Part shown: positions 1-7,400 of the stretch, one piece after another
Numbering within the stretch: the first letter of the stretch is position 1
Layout: the number at the start of each line of letters is the position of its first letter
Source: an uncultured Porticoccus sp.
Lineage (GTDB): Bacteria > Pseudomonadota > Gammaproteobacteria > Pseudomonadales > Porticoccaceae
DNA length: 12,108 nt
Reading direction: 5' to 3'
Assembly: GCA_950063125.1 (NCBI GenBank)
Contig: CATLZI010000038.1
Location: 1-12,108 of the forward strand
The notes under the pieces: model-generated
What the model was told of the DNA's origin: nothing
The model's input: only the letters and a program-made list of their open reading frames with translations
Databases searched by the model: none
Program-made: the position numbers and the translations under genes

Positions 1-1086
1 GTTCTCGCCGTCAACAATGATCTCCCTATCCGCACTGATGCTCCTGTGCACAGCGGTAAGGTACGCTCAGTCTACTGGCTTACAGAAAAAGACAGCCTCA
101 GACTGATAGAGCAACAGGGTTATGATGTGGCGCCCGGTGCACCACTTGCCATCATGGTAATCAGTGATCGCATTTCTGCATTTGACTGCATTTGGCATGG
201 CGAAGGCGGCATGCATGGCGTCCCAGGCAAGGGGGCGGCACTGAATGCCATTTCGAACCACTGGTTCAGGTTGTTTCGCGAGAAGGGCCTGGCAGACAGC
301 CACATTCTGGATATCCCGCATCCCCTGGTCTGGATTGTACAAAAAGCCCAACCTGTCATGATCGAGGCTATCTGTCGCCAATACATTACCGGCTCCATGT
401 GGCGTGCCTATGCCAAGGGAGAGAGGGAGTTCTGCGGCATCCAGTTGCCGGACAATCTGAAAAAAGATCAGAAGCTGCCAGAATTACTGATTACGCCATC
501 CACCAAAGGCATACTGACGGGTTTGCCGGGTGTTCCAGAAGCGGACGATGTGAACATCACCCGACATGATATTGAAAGAAACCATGCAGCCTTCAATTTT
601 CGCAGTATTGACGATATCGATCTTTACGAAAACCTGTTGCGGGAGGGGTTCGATGTCATCAGCCGTGAATTGGCTGCACTGGATCAGATTTTTGTGGATA
701 CCAAATTTGAATTTGGCTACGTCAAAGACAAAACCGGTACCGAAAAGCTGATTTACACGGACGAGGTTGGCACTCCTGACTCATCCCGTATCTGGGACGG
801 TCAGAGCTATCGAAACGGCGAAGTGGTCGAAAACTCAAAAGAAAGTTTCCGGCAATTGCTGCTCAAACACTTCCCGGATCCCGACATCCTACTCAACAAA
901 GACCGGATGACCGAACGCCAGGCACTGGCCAGAAACAACGAGCTGCCCGCGGATGTTTTGCTTGAAGTTTCCAGAACGTATGTTTCGATCGCCGAAAAGA
1001 TCATTGGGGGAAAACTACACCTCCCTGACAGGCCGAAAGCAGAAATCATGGATATCCTCAGTAGCCGATACAATCTCATTGTCTAA
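1..1086 (+). CDS. purC: Phosphoribosylaminoimidazole-succinocarboxamide synthase (SAICAR synthase), 5'-truncated by the window
   Basis: PurC is a cytosolic purine-biosynthesis enzyme that joins aspartate to CAIR using ATP to form SAICAR. The reading frame is open from base 1 and the visible 361 residues start inside the protein ([20 protein letters not shown]). The GTG at 46 is therefore not the start, and only a few N-terminal residues should be missing if the protein has the usual length of about 367 residues for the long gammaproteobacterial form. Family motifs seen in order are [11 protein letters not shown] (nucleotide-binding start of the domain), [21 protein letters not shown], the ITPSTKG segment, [13 protein letters not shown] and [13 protein letters not shown]. 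The last two are the classic SAICAR synthase signatures. It ends with TAA and converges on ectR. It has no evident functional link to the ectoine genes and looks like a chromosomal housekeeping anchor. Confidence 0.96.
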   Translation, partial: VLAVNNDLPIRTDAPVHSGKVRSVYWLTEKDSLRLIEQQGYDVAPGAPLAIMVISDRISAFDCIWHGEGGMHGVPGKGAALNAISNHWFRLFREKGLADSHILDIPHPLVWIVQKAQPVMIEAICRQYITGSMWRAYAKGEREFCGIQLPDNLKKDQKLPELLITPSTKGILTGLPGVPEADDVNITRHDIERNHAAFNFRSIDDIDLYENLLREGFDVISRELAALDQIFVDTKFEFGYVKDKTGTEKLIYTDEVGTPDSSRIWDGQSYRNGEVVENSKESFRQLLLKHFPDPDILLNKDRMTERQALARNNELPADVLLEVSRTYVSIAEKIIGGKLHLPDRPKAEIMDILSSRYNLIV

Positions 1087-1095
1087 GTTTTAATC

Positions 1096-1114
1096 TGGTC
1101 ATGTTGCCTGACCA
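1096..1114. terminator. Hairpin between convergent purC and ectR stop codons (possible bidirectional terminator)
   Basis: A perfect 6-bp inverted repeat, TGGTCA (1096-1101) and TGACCA (1109-1114), has a 7-base loop. It fills most of the 29-base gap between the two convergent stop codons. No clear T tract follows on either strand, so it is not a textbook intrinsic terminator. Its location is the main argument for a transcription-ending role. Confidence 0.3.
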
Positions 1115-1115
1115 A

Positions 1116-1667
1116 TTAGTCTGCAGGCGAGGTTGAGCGCCCTTTGATTCCATCTCCCAGCTGCAGAGCACTTGGCTCCGTCAAAGACGAATGTCTATCC
1201 AGGACTCCCAGGTCCAGCAAAGGCGAGGCATCAATATGCTCAGCATCCATCATTTGGGCGACTCTCTGTAGCGCAGAAACAATCATGGCCTGCTCCCAGT
1301 CACTGAGATTGGCATACTGGCGTGAAAAATGTTGCTGCAAGGGTGTGGGTGCATTCTTCAAAACATGAACTGCCTTCTCTGTCAAAAAAGCATGCACTTT
1401 GCGTTTGTCTGTCGATGACCGGACGCGGTAAACCAATTGTCGCTTCTCGAGTCGATCAATAATGGTGGTTACCGTTGCCTGACTCAGACTGATTTCGGCA
1501 GCCAGTTCACCAATTGTCACCTGCCCCCGATCACGAATCGCCTGCAGTAACAAAATTTGCGGCACAGTCAGACCGGACGTTTTAGCCAGGCGTTTTGAAT
1601 ATAGGTCTGTCGCCCTGATAACCCGCCGCAGTGCAACCAAGACCTGTTCGATAGAACCACCTCTCAT
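1116..1667 (-). CDS. ectR: MarR-family transcriptional regulator of ectoine biosynthesis (EctR-like)
   Basis: This is a winged-helix DNA-binding protein transcribed divergently from ectABC-ask, the position of EctR1 in halophilic methylotrophs, where EctR1 represses the operon. With the start at 1667 it has 183 residues. An N-terminal helix (about 1-35, IEQVLVALRRVIRATDLYSK) is followed by the MarR core: a first HTH helix near TIGELAAEIS (51-60), the recognition helix LSQATVTTIIDRLEKRQ (61-77) and the wing RVRSSTDKRKV (81-91), which carries the typical D-x-R. C-terminal helices for dimerisation follow, then a tail rich in Ser, Leu and Asp. The frame also allows starts at 1700 and 1742. The 1742 ATG has no Shine-Dalgarno, and its codons would overlap the -35 of the putative ectA promoter. 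The 1667 start gives a family-like length but also lacks a strong ribosome site, so the start is uncertain. A likely operator lies about 95 bases upstream. Confidence 0.85.
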   Translation of the reverse strand: MRGGSIEQVLVALRRVIRATDLYSKRLAKTSGLTVPQILLLQAIRDRGQVTIGELAAEISLSQATVTTIIDRLEKRQLVYRVRSSTDKRKVHAFLTEKAVHVLKNAPTPLQQHFSRQYANLSDWEQAMIVSALQRVAQMMDAEHIDASPLLDLGVLDRHSSLTEPSALQLGDGIKGRSTSPAD

Positions 1668-1735
1668 AATCAATTTATACCGCCCTGTTATGGAATACAT
1701 CCACTCTGTCGCCAGCCCCCAGGGCGGTGCCAAAC

Positions 1736-1763
1736 TGGACATTTTAATGCTTTTGAGTATAAT
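1736..1763 (+). promoter_or_regulatory. Putative sigma-70 promoter of ectABC-ask
   Basis: TGGACA at 1736-1741 matches the -35 consensus in five of six bases. It is separated by 16 bases from a perfect TATAAT at 1758-1763. A transcript would begin near 1770 and give an ectA leader of about 135 bases. The EctR-like palindrome at 1762-1781 overlaps the end of the -10 and the expected start site, which suits direct repression. AT-rich DNA makes chance TATAAT boxes common, which limits confidence. Confidence 0.55.
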
Positions 1764-1781
1764 ATTTAGAGCTCTAATTAT
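1762..1781. promoter_or_regulatory. EctR-type operator palindrome
   Basis: ATATTTAGAGCTCTAATTAT is a 20-base inverted repeat with a perfect 12-base core (TTAGAGCTCTAA, 1766-1777) and one mismatched pair at 1765/1778. As I recall the published EctR1 site of Methylomicrobium alcaliphilum, it is two 8-base half-sites separated by two bases (TATTTAGT-GT-ACTATATA). Bases 1763-1780 here read TATTTAGA-GC-TCTAATTA, with the same spacing and a nearly identical left half. It lies between divergent ectR and ectA and overlaps -10-like boxes on both strands, so it could control both genes. Confidence 0.65.
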
Positions 1782-1782
1782 A
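1777..1782 (-). promoter_or_regulatory. Possible -10 box of the ectR promoter
   Basis: The minus strand reads a perfect TATAAT here, inside the right half of the operator palindrome. Transcription would run toward ectR with a start near 1770 and a leader of about 100 bases to the 1667 ATG. No convincing -35 is present upstream (TTATTT-like at the right distance), so this is tentative. If real, EctR bound to one site would block both divergent promoters. Confidence 0.3.
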
Positions 1783-1806
1783 TAGTTTAATTATTTTTAG
1801 AAATAA

Positions 1807-1847
1807 GGAAGTCATTTTTGGCTTCCAAATAAAATGAAAAATTTTCA
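1807..1847 (+). promoter_or_regulatory. Hairpin and second palindrome in the ectA leader
   Basis: GGAAGTC (1807-1813) and GGCTTCC (1820-1826) form a 7-bp stem with one G-U pair and a six-base loop. Just downstream, TGAAAAATTTTCA (1835-1847) is a perfect palindrome around a central A. Both lie in the AT-rich region between the putative transcription start and ectA. They may be a leader RNA structure, an additional protein site or chance in low-complexity DNA. Confidence 0.3.
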
Positions 1848-1905
1848 CAAGAAAATATTATTTGAGCTATAACTTTTATTAATAACGGGAATTTTGTCAC
1901 TTCTT

Positions 1906-2415
1906 ATGGACCGTAAAATAACACTTCGTCCACCAACGCCGGAGGACGGCGTGCGGGTACACCAACTGGTTGCCCAGTGTCCTCCTCTCGACCCTAACTC
2001 CATCTACTGCAACCTACTGCAATGTACTCATTTTTCAGGTACATCCGTGGCAGCTGACATTGAAGGAGAACTGGTCGGTTTTATCTCGGGTTATCGCCCA
2101 CCACAACAAACCAGCACACTGTTTATCTGGCAGGTCGCTGTCGGCGAAAAAGCACGTGGTCAAGGTCTCGCCTCTCGGATGTTGGTTAATATTCTCGCCC
2201 GCGATGAGTGCAAAGAGGTCGATCACCTTGAGACCACTATCACTGAAGACAATCAAGCTTCCTGGGCATTGTTCCAGGGATTGGCGGACAAATTACAAGC
2301 GCCTCTGACCCAGTCTCCACAATTCGACCGTGAATTGCATTTTGCCGGTCAGCATGACACAGAGGTATTGGTCAGAATCGGTCCATTTAAGCAGCCCGTG
2401 ACCACTGAAGCCTAA
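1906..2415 (+). CDS. ectA: L-2,4-diaminobutyrate N-gamma-acetyltransferase
   Basis: EctA acetylates diaminobutyrate with acetyl-CoA, the second dedicated step of ectoine synthesis in the cytosol. From the ATG at 1906 the protein has 169 residues, normal for the family. It starts with a GNAT strand (ITLRPPTPEDG), then the EctA-specific stretch PLDPNSIYCNLLQ. The acetyl-CoA loop is RGQGLA (about 84-89) after the strand IWQVAVGE, and the family segment LETTITEDNQAS follows. A TTG at 1894 in the same frame would add four residues. A GGGA at 1887-1890 sits only 3 bases before that TTG and 15 before the ATG, so neither is ideally spaced. I prefer the ATG. It is first in the ectA-ectB-ectC-ask order, 27 bases before ectB, and probably repressed by the divergent EctR. 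Confidence 0.95.
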   Translation: MDRKITLRPPTPEDGVRVHQLVAQCPPLDPNSIYCNLLQCTHFSGTSVAADIEGELVGFISGYRPPQQTSTLFIWQVAVGEKARGQGLASRMLVNILARDECKEVDHLETTITEDNQASWALFQGLADKLQAPLTQSPQFDRELHFAGQHDTEVLVRIGPFKQPVTTEA

Positions 2416-2442
2416 TTCCAGAAAGGACTAATTGAGGAAATC

Positions 2443-3804
2443 ATGAAAATTTTTGATGAAATTGAATCTGAAGTACGCAGTTACGCCAGAGCCTTCCCGC
2501 GTTTATTCAACAAGGCCCAGGGCGAATTTATCTATGACGATGAAGGTAACCAATATCTGGATTTTCTGGCCGGCGCCGGCTCGTTGAATTATGGGCACAA
2601 CCACCCGGTGTTCAAGAAAAAACTCCTGGAATATATAGAGCGGGATGGCATTACCCAAGGCCTTGATTTACACACACAAGCCAAAGGTGAGTTTCTGGAA
2701 AGCTTTAACGAGAACATCCTGAAACCCAGGAATTTCAACTATATTGTCATGTTTACCGGCCCGACCGGGACCAACGCAGTTGAGGCATCTCTCAAGATCG
2801 CACGCAAATATACCGGCCGCGAGAACATTATCTCCTTCACCAATGGCTGGCACGGCCAGACACTCGGCGCTCTGTCCGTCACAGGTAACGCGACCCACCG
2901 TGGCGGTGCTGGCATTACATTGCCGGGCGCCACAAGAATGCCTTATGACGGCTATCTCGGTGATGATTTTGATACCACCAATCTGTTGGACAAAGTGTTG
3001 TCAGACTCCAGCAGTGGTGTCGACAAGCCCGCAGCGGTTATCGTCGAAACGGTACAGGGCGAGGGCGGCATCAATGCTGCTTCGATGACCTGGCTCAGAA
3101 GCCTGTCGGAAATCTGCAAGCGCCATGAGGTATTGTTGATTATCGATGACATTCAGGCTGGCTGCGGTCGTACCGGGACCTTCTTCAGTTTCGAAGAAGC
3201 CGGCATTTACCCAGACATTGTCACCCTGTCCAAGTCACTGAGTGGTTACGGTCTGCCATTTTCTGTGGTTCTGATGAAACCGGAGATTGATGAATGGAAA
3301 CCGGGCGAGCACAACGGTACTTTCCGGGGTAACAACCACGCATTTGTCACCGCCAAAGCGGCCATCGACCACTTTTGGAAAGACGACAAATTTGCCAAGG
3401 AAATCCAGCAAAAAGGCGATTACATTGCCGACCGGGTAGACAAGATCGTCAGCGAATACGGTGAAGGAAACTTCAACTCTCACGGTCGCGGTATGTTCAG
3501 GGGCATCAACTGTGTCAGTGGCGAACTGGCTGAGCAGATTACCCGACGGTGTTTCCAGAAAGGGTTGATTATTGAGACCAGCGGTGCGGAGGATCATGTG
3601 GTCAAGTTCCTCTGCCCACTGACAATCCGTCAGGAAAACCTGCAAAAAGGTATCGATATTCTCGAGGAAGCAATCAAGGAAGTCTGTGCCAAAGCAGACT
3701 CCATCCCCGAGGAAAAAGATTTTTTCGAAGGCGATTATTCGGTCAGCGATGAAGTTGACAAGGGCACGCCGAAAAGAAACGGGTCTAACCCGATTTCTGC
3801 CTGA
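2443..3804 (+). CDS. ectB: Diaminobutyrate--2-oxoglutarate aminotransferase
   Basis: EctB is a PLP-dependent class III aminotransferase. It converts aspartate-4-semialdehyde and L-glutamate to L-2,4-diaminobutyrate and 2-oxoglutarate, the entry step to ectoine. The start [19 protein letters not shown] is typical, and GAGGA at 2434-2438 supports the ATG. Visible motifs are [16 protein letters not shown] (cofactor phosphate region), [25 protein letters not shown] with Asp235 expected to contact the pyridine nitrogen, and [12 protein letters not shown] with Lys264 as the Schiff-base lysine. At 453 residues it is somewhat longer than many EctB proteins of about 420-430. The extra part is a polar C-terminal tail after about residue 420 ([19 protein letters not shown]) outside the catalytic core. 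It is followed by an 89-base gap with hairpins before ectC. Confidence 0.97.
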   Translation: MKIFDEIESEVRSYARAFPRLFNKAQGEFIYDDEGNQYLDFLAGAGSLNYGHNHPVFKKKLLEYIERDGITQGLDLHTQAKGEFLESFNENILKPRNFNYIVMFTGPTGTNAVEASLKIARKYTGRENIISFTNGWHGQTLGALSVTGNATHRGGAGITLPGATRMPYDGYLGDDFDTTNLLDKVLSDSSSGVDKPAAVIVETVQGEGGINAASMTWLRSLSEICKRHEVLLIIDDIQAGCGRTGTFFSFEEAGIYPDIVTLSKSLSGYGLPFSVVLMKPEIDEWKPGEHNGTFRGNNHAFVTAKAAIDHFWKDDKFAKEIQQKGDYIADRVDKIVSEYGEGNFNSHGRGMFRGINCVSGELAEQITRRCFQKGLIIETSGAEDHVVKFLCPLTIRQENLQKGIDILEEAIKEVCAKADSIPEEKDFFEGDYSVSDEVDKGTPKRNGSNPISA

Positions 3805-3809
3805 TAGAT

Positions 3810-3869
3810 ACCGGGGCCTATCTCCGGTCAATACAGGATATTCACTTATCTGGCGGGGTCAGCCCCGCC
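3810..3869 (+). promoter_or_regulatory. Two stem-loops in the ectB-ectC intergenic region
   Basis: ACCGG (3810-3814) pairs with CCGGT (3824-3828). Further on, GGCGGGG (3852-3858) pairs perfectly with CCCCGCC (3863-3869) around a TCAG loop. The second stem is very stable, ends 24 bases before the ectC ATG and is not followed by a T run. It is therefore more likely an mRNA-processing or stability element, or an attenuating structure, than a strong intrinsic terminator. A role is inference only. Confidence 0.4.
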
Positions 3870-3893
3870 TCGTTACAGACAACCGAGGTCACA

Positions 3894-4298
3894 ATGATAG
3901 TCAGACAACTACAGGAAGCAGAAAAAACCTCTCGCAGAATTGTTTCCCCCGACGGCAACTGGGAAAGCACGCGGATGCTACTCAAAGATGATCAAATGGG
4001 ATTTTCTTTCCACATCACAACAATCTATGCCGGAGCCGATTTCCGTATGCATTACCAAAACCACCTGGAATCTGTTTACTGCATTTCAGGGGAGGGTGAA
4101 GTGGAAACACTGGACGACGGAAAAAAATATTCGATTAGCCCCGGAACCCTCTATATTCTTGATAAGCACGACCGCCATATTCTGCGATCCTTTAAAGAAA
4201 TGACAATGGCCTGCGTCTTCAATCCTCCGCTCAATGGCAAGGAAGTACACAACGCCGAGGGTGCGTATGAGCTGGATGCAGATTCGGTCAGCCAATGA
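3894..4298 (+). CDS. ectC: L-ectoine synthase
   Basis: EctC cyclises N-gamma-acetyl-L-2,4-diaminobutyrate to ectoine with loss of water. It is an iron-dependent cupin-fold enzyme. The 134 residues match the family length. The start [16 protein letters not shown] is characteristic, and GAGGT at 3885-3889 precedes the ATG by four bases. Cupin features include [33 protein letters not shown] in sequence (residues 37-69) and [15 protein letters not shown]. By alignment with the studied Paenibacillus lautus enzyme, the metal ligands should be Glu59, Tyr87 and His95, and all three are present. It is third in the operon, followed after 61 bases by ask_ect. No ectD follows, so hydroxyectoine formation is not encoded in this window. 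Confidence 0.97.
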   Translation: MIVRQLQEAEKTSRRIVSPDGNWESTRMLLKDDQMGFSFHITTIYAGADFRMHYQNHLESVYCISGEGEVETLDDGKKYSISPGTLYILDKHDRHILRSFKEMTMACVFNPPLNGKEVHNAEGAYELDADSVSQ

Positions 4299-4359
4299 GA
4301 GGCGAGACTCACTCCAGCTCAGGAAAATGGAAAAAGATGCAACAGGAGACAGTCCTTTA

Positions 4360-5799
4360 ATGAGTTTTCACAGTGTGGAAAAAATCGGCGGCACTTCAAT
4401 GAGCAACTATGCCGCTGTCAGAGACAATATTATTCTTAAACCCACAGGCGATACGCTTTATCAGCGTATCTTTGTGGTGTCCGCCTATGCCGGCATAACG
4501 GATCAATTGCTTGAGCATAAGAAAACGGGCAAAGCTGGTGTTTTTGCTTCATTTGCCAATGGTGTCAATGACGATAGCTGGCTGGATCTTCTTAATGAAT
4601 TAAGAACCCAGGTTATTGAAATCAACAGCAATCTATTCGACGATCCGGAAATGCTCGCCGATGCCAACCGGTTTATTGGTGATCGGCTCGACGAGGCCGA
4701 ACACTGCCTGAGCGATCTGAAAAAACTTTGTCAACACGGCCACTTTGCACTGGATGTCCACCTGGCAACCGTCCGCGAAATGCTGGCCAGTATCGGTGAA
4801 GCACACAGTGCCTGGAATACTGCCCGGCTGCTTCAGAGAGATGGTGTCAATGCCTGCTTTGTGGATTTAACCGGCTGGAAAACCACGCGACACATGTCGC
4901 TGGATGAACGAATTAAAGTCACTTTTGAGGACATAGATCTCGAGAGCCAACTACCCATCGTCACCGGCTATGCCCACACTCAGGATGGACTAATGTCCAG
5001 TTTTGACCGCGGTTACAGTGAAATGACGTTCAGCCGTTTGACCGTGATCACGAATGCCCGAGAAGCTGTCATCCACAAAGAGTTTCACCTCAGCAGTGCC
5101 GATCCCCGCATAGTGGGCGACGACAATGCCGTACCCATCGGACGCACCAACTACGATGTGGCTGACCAACTGGCCAATCTCGGCATGGAGGCGATTCACC
5201 CCAAGGCTGCCAAAGGTTTGCGTCAAAACAATATCCCTCTGCGCGTCAAGAATACTTTTGAACCGGAGCACGCCGGGACGTTGATTACCAGTGACTATAT
5301 CAGTGAGAAGCCTCGCGTCGAGATTATTGCAGGGTGTCGGGGAGTTCACGCCATTGAACTGTTTGACCAGGATATGGCCGGCAATTTCAGCCGTTATGAC
5401 ACAACTATCCTGGGGTGTATCAGCCGGTTCAAGGCACATGTGGTTTCAAAGGATATCAACGCAAACACGATCACCCATTACCTGTCTACCAACCTGAAAA
5501 CAGTGAAACGCATTTGTCGTGCACTGGAAGAACAATTTCCCGATGCGGAAATCAATAATCAGGAAGTTGCAATCGTATCGGCCATCGGCAGTGACATGCA
5601 GGTGCCCGGGCTATTGGCCAAAACAGTAGGAGCACTGGCGGAAAAGGATATCAGTGTGTTGGCAATGCACCAGTGCATGCGCCAGGTCGACATGCAGTTT
5701 GTTATCAACCAGGACCGCTGGGAAGATGCCGTACGAAGCCTGCACAGATGCCTTGTTGAGGTACACGATCACGGACGCGCCATATGCCTCGCATCCTGA
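4360..5799 (+). CDS. ask_ect: Ectoine-pathway-specific aspartate kinase (Ask_Ect)
   Basis: This kinase phosphorylates L-aspartate to 4-aspartyl phosphate. As a dedicated copy in ect operons it secures aspartate-semialdehyde supply for EctB. The 479-residue protein starting MSFHSVEKIGGTSM has the Ask_Ect form of the usual KFGGTS motif (Lys8). Further signatures are FVVSAYAGITD, the substrate loop region FDRGYSEMTFSRL, SSADPRIV and AIHPKAAKGLRQNNIPLRVKN. Two C-terminal ACT domains follow (VEIIAGCRGVHAIELFDQD and VAIVSAIGSDMQVPGLLAK). The frame stays open upstream to 4234 inside ectC, but family alignment and AGGAG at 4344-4348 favour the ATG at 4360. The ATG at 4327 has a poorly spaced site. 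In family terms Ask_Ect enzymes escape normal lysine/threonine feedback, which cannot be judged here. Confidence 0.95.
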   Translation: MSFHSVEKIGGTSMSNYAAVRDNIILKPTGDTLYQRIFVVSAYAGITDQLLEHKKTGKAGVFASFANGVNDDSWLDLLNELRTQVIEINSNLFDDPEMLADANRFIGDRLDEAEHCLSDLKKLCQHGHFALDVHLATVREMLASIGEAHSAWNTARLLQRDGVNACFVDLTGWKTTRHMSLDERIKVTFEDIDLESQLPIVTGYAHTQDGLMSSFDRGYSEMTFSRLTVITNAREAVIHKEFHLSSADPRIVGDDNAVPIGRTNYDVADQLANLGMEAIHPKAAKGLRQNNIPLRVKNTFEPEHAGTLITSDYISEKPRVEIIAGCRGVHAIELFDQDMAGNFSRYDTTILGCISRFKAHVVSKDINANTITHYLSTNLKTVKRICRALEEQFPDAEINNQEVAIVSAIGSDMQVPGLLAKTVGALAEKDISVLAMHQCMRQVDMQFVINQDRWEDAVRSLHRCLVEVHDHGRAICLAS

Positions 5800-5844
5800 C
5801 TTGCAAGCCAGCAACCTCTACCCAGTTTTTCGGGACCAACACAC

Positions 5845-5873
5845 CGGGGTGTGCGGTACACTCGCGCACCCCG
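5845..5873 (+). terminator. Strong hairpin downstream of ask_ect (possible end of ect transcript)
   Basis: CGGGGTGTGCG (5845-5855) pairs with CGCGCACCCCG (5863-5873) over 11 base pairs with a single G-U wobble and a 7-base loop. It lies 45 bases after the ask_ect stop. There is no U tract behind it on either strand, so it could be a Rho-associated end, a 3'-end-stabilising stem or an attenuator before the symporter gene. The rest of the 5800-5978 gap shows no gene or convincing promoter. Confidence 0.45.
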
Positions 5874-5978
5874 CCAAATATATCGGGCAAGACCCGACAA
5901 CGCCTTTGGCCTTCCAAACCGTGAATTATCCGATCCTTCGGGTAGTCGCACCGTACCCCTGGACAGCCTGACAGCACC

Positions 5979-7400
5979 ATGATTCTCTCCTTCCTCTGCT
6001 TCCTCTTGATGTTCACCCTTGTAGGGGTTCTCTCCGCAAAGAAAAGTCGGGGAACAAAGCAGGATTATTACCTGGCCAGTAACACCGTCCAGCCATGGCT
6101 GGTTGGGCTGTCCGCTGTTGCCACCAATAACAGCGGTTACATGTTTATCGGAGTAATCGGTTACACCTATGTCGCTGGATTATCGTCTGTGTGGCTGATG
6201 CTGGGCTGGATCAGCGGCGATTACCTCGCCTCTCGATTTGTTCACGCCAGACTCAGGGATGCCGCACCGCGAACCGGTGAAGTGAGCTATGCCGGGGTTA
6301 TCAGCAACTGGTACGGCAAACGAAATTCTGCCCTACAGCGGACCATGGGGTTAATTTCATTGTCGTTTTTACTGGTATACGCCAGTGCCCAGCTGGTCGC
6401 TGGCAGCAAGGCGCTTCATGTTCTATTCGACTGGCCCATGTGGGCTGGGGCGACACTCTCCGCTTTTCTGGTGACCCTGTACTGTATTGCCGGCGGCATT
6501 CGCGCATCAATCTGGACAGACGCGGCGCAATCCATGGTGATGGTTTTAGCGATGGGCTTGCTACTGGTTATAGCCACCAGTTCCCTGGGCGGTGTTGACC
6601 AGGCACTTATCGAGATGGACGCTATCGACGGGTTTATGAGCTGGTTCCCAAGTGATCTGCCTTTCCCGGGTGTACTGGGGGCATTACTGTTCGCCGCCAG
6701 CTGGTTATTTGCCGGTCTCTCAATTATCGGTCAGCCCCACATTATGGTGCGCTTCATGGCACTGAACGATAATCGCAAAATGAACCAGGCACGACGCTGG
6801 TATTATGCGTGGTACGTAATGTTTTATGCCATGGCGACCGCAGTTGGCATGCTTTCGCGGGTATTCCTGTCAGATGCGGCAAGTTTTGATGCCGAGCTCG
6901 CACTACCGGTGTTGGCCCAGGCACTGTTCCCCCCCGTGCTGGTTGGATTAGTGCTGGCAGGTATATTTGCAGCCACCATGTCGACAGCGGACTCACTGGT
7001 TCTCGGCTGTTCGGCAGCCATCACCCACGATCTGTTACCCCACAATGTTGAACGCACCAGTGTCATGAAGGGTATTACTGTGCTCGTAACAGCCTTTGCA
7101 CTGCTATGGGCTTTGCTCAACAGTCAGAGCGTTTTCAGCCTGGTAGTAATGGCATGGTCTGGCCTTGCAAGCGCTTTTGCACCCTTACTGATTATCCTAT
7201 GTCTGGGAGGGAAACCGGGATCCGGAGTGAGCATCCTGGCCGTCTGCTCGGGGCTTCTGGTCGCACTGGGCTGGCGCATGATGGGGTGGCACGATTTCGC
7301 CTATGAGGGCATGCCAGGTATTCTGTCGGGTTTGTTAATCCTGTGCGGAGCCCTTTTTCTATCCAGAAGAAGGGAAGCCCAACTCACTCAATCACTGTAG
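5979..7400 (+). CDS. Sodium:solute symporter family transporter (PutP-like)
   Basis: This 473-residue inner-membrane protein has about 12-13 hydrophobic segments and belongs to the SSS family, which couples sodium entry to uptake of amino acids, betaines, urea or other small solutes. Motifs match PutP-type members: a first membrane segment at 2-20, QDYYLAS then GLSAVATNNSGYMFIG, GGIRASIWTDAAQ (172-184), GQPHIMVRFMA (251-261) and AGIFAATMSTADSLVLGCSAAITHDL (327-352). In PutP the Ser-Thr pair of this last segment (here Ser335-Thr336) lines a sodium site. The substrate is not determined. The first in-frame start after a stop at 5943 is this ATG, with no clear ribosome site. It follows ask_ect by 179 bases and overlaps the convergent alanine racemase gene by 13 bases. 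Uptake of an osmolyte, proline/5-oxoproline or a D-amino acid are all plausible. Confidence 0.9.
   Translation: MILSFLCFLLMFTLVGVLSAKKSRGTKQDYYLASNTVQPWLVGLSAVATNNSGYMFIGVIGYTYVAGLSSVWLMLGWISGDYLASRFVHARLRDAAPRTGEVSYAGVISNWYGKRNSALQRTMGLISLSFLLVYASAQLVAGSKALHVLFDWPMWAGATLSAFLVTLYCIAGGIRASIWTDAAQSMVMVLAMGLLLVIATSSLGGVDQALIEMDAIDGFMSWFPSDLPFPGVLGALLFAASWLFAGLSIIGQPHIMVRFMALNDNRKMNQARRWYYAWYVMFYAMATAVGMLSRVFLSDAASFDAELALPVLAQALFPPVLVGLVLAGIFAATMSTADSLVLGCSAAITHDLLPHNVERTSVMKGITVLVTAFALLWALLNSQSVFSLVVMAWSGLASAFAPLLIILCLGGKPGSGVSILAVCSGLLVALGWRMMGWHDFAYEGMPGILSGLLILCGALFLSRRREAQLTQSL

Noticed and set aside
1668..1742. 25-residue N-terminal extension of EctR
   Set aside because: It lacks a ribosome site at 1742, makes the protein longer than known EctR proteins and would overlap the probable ectA -35. 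It is not fully excluded.
3235..3831. 198-codon open frame on the minus strand opposite ectB
   Set aside because: It is fully antisense to the conserved 3' half of ectB and shows no recognisable motif or ribosome site.
4234..4359. Upstream start of ask_ect inside ectC
   Set aside because: The first 42 residues would be out-of-frame ectC sequence. The family start MSFHSVEKIGGTSM and a ribosome site at 4344 point to 4360.
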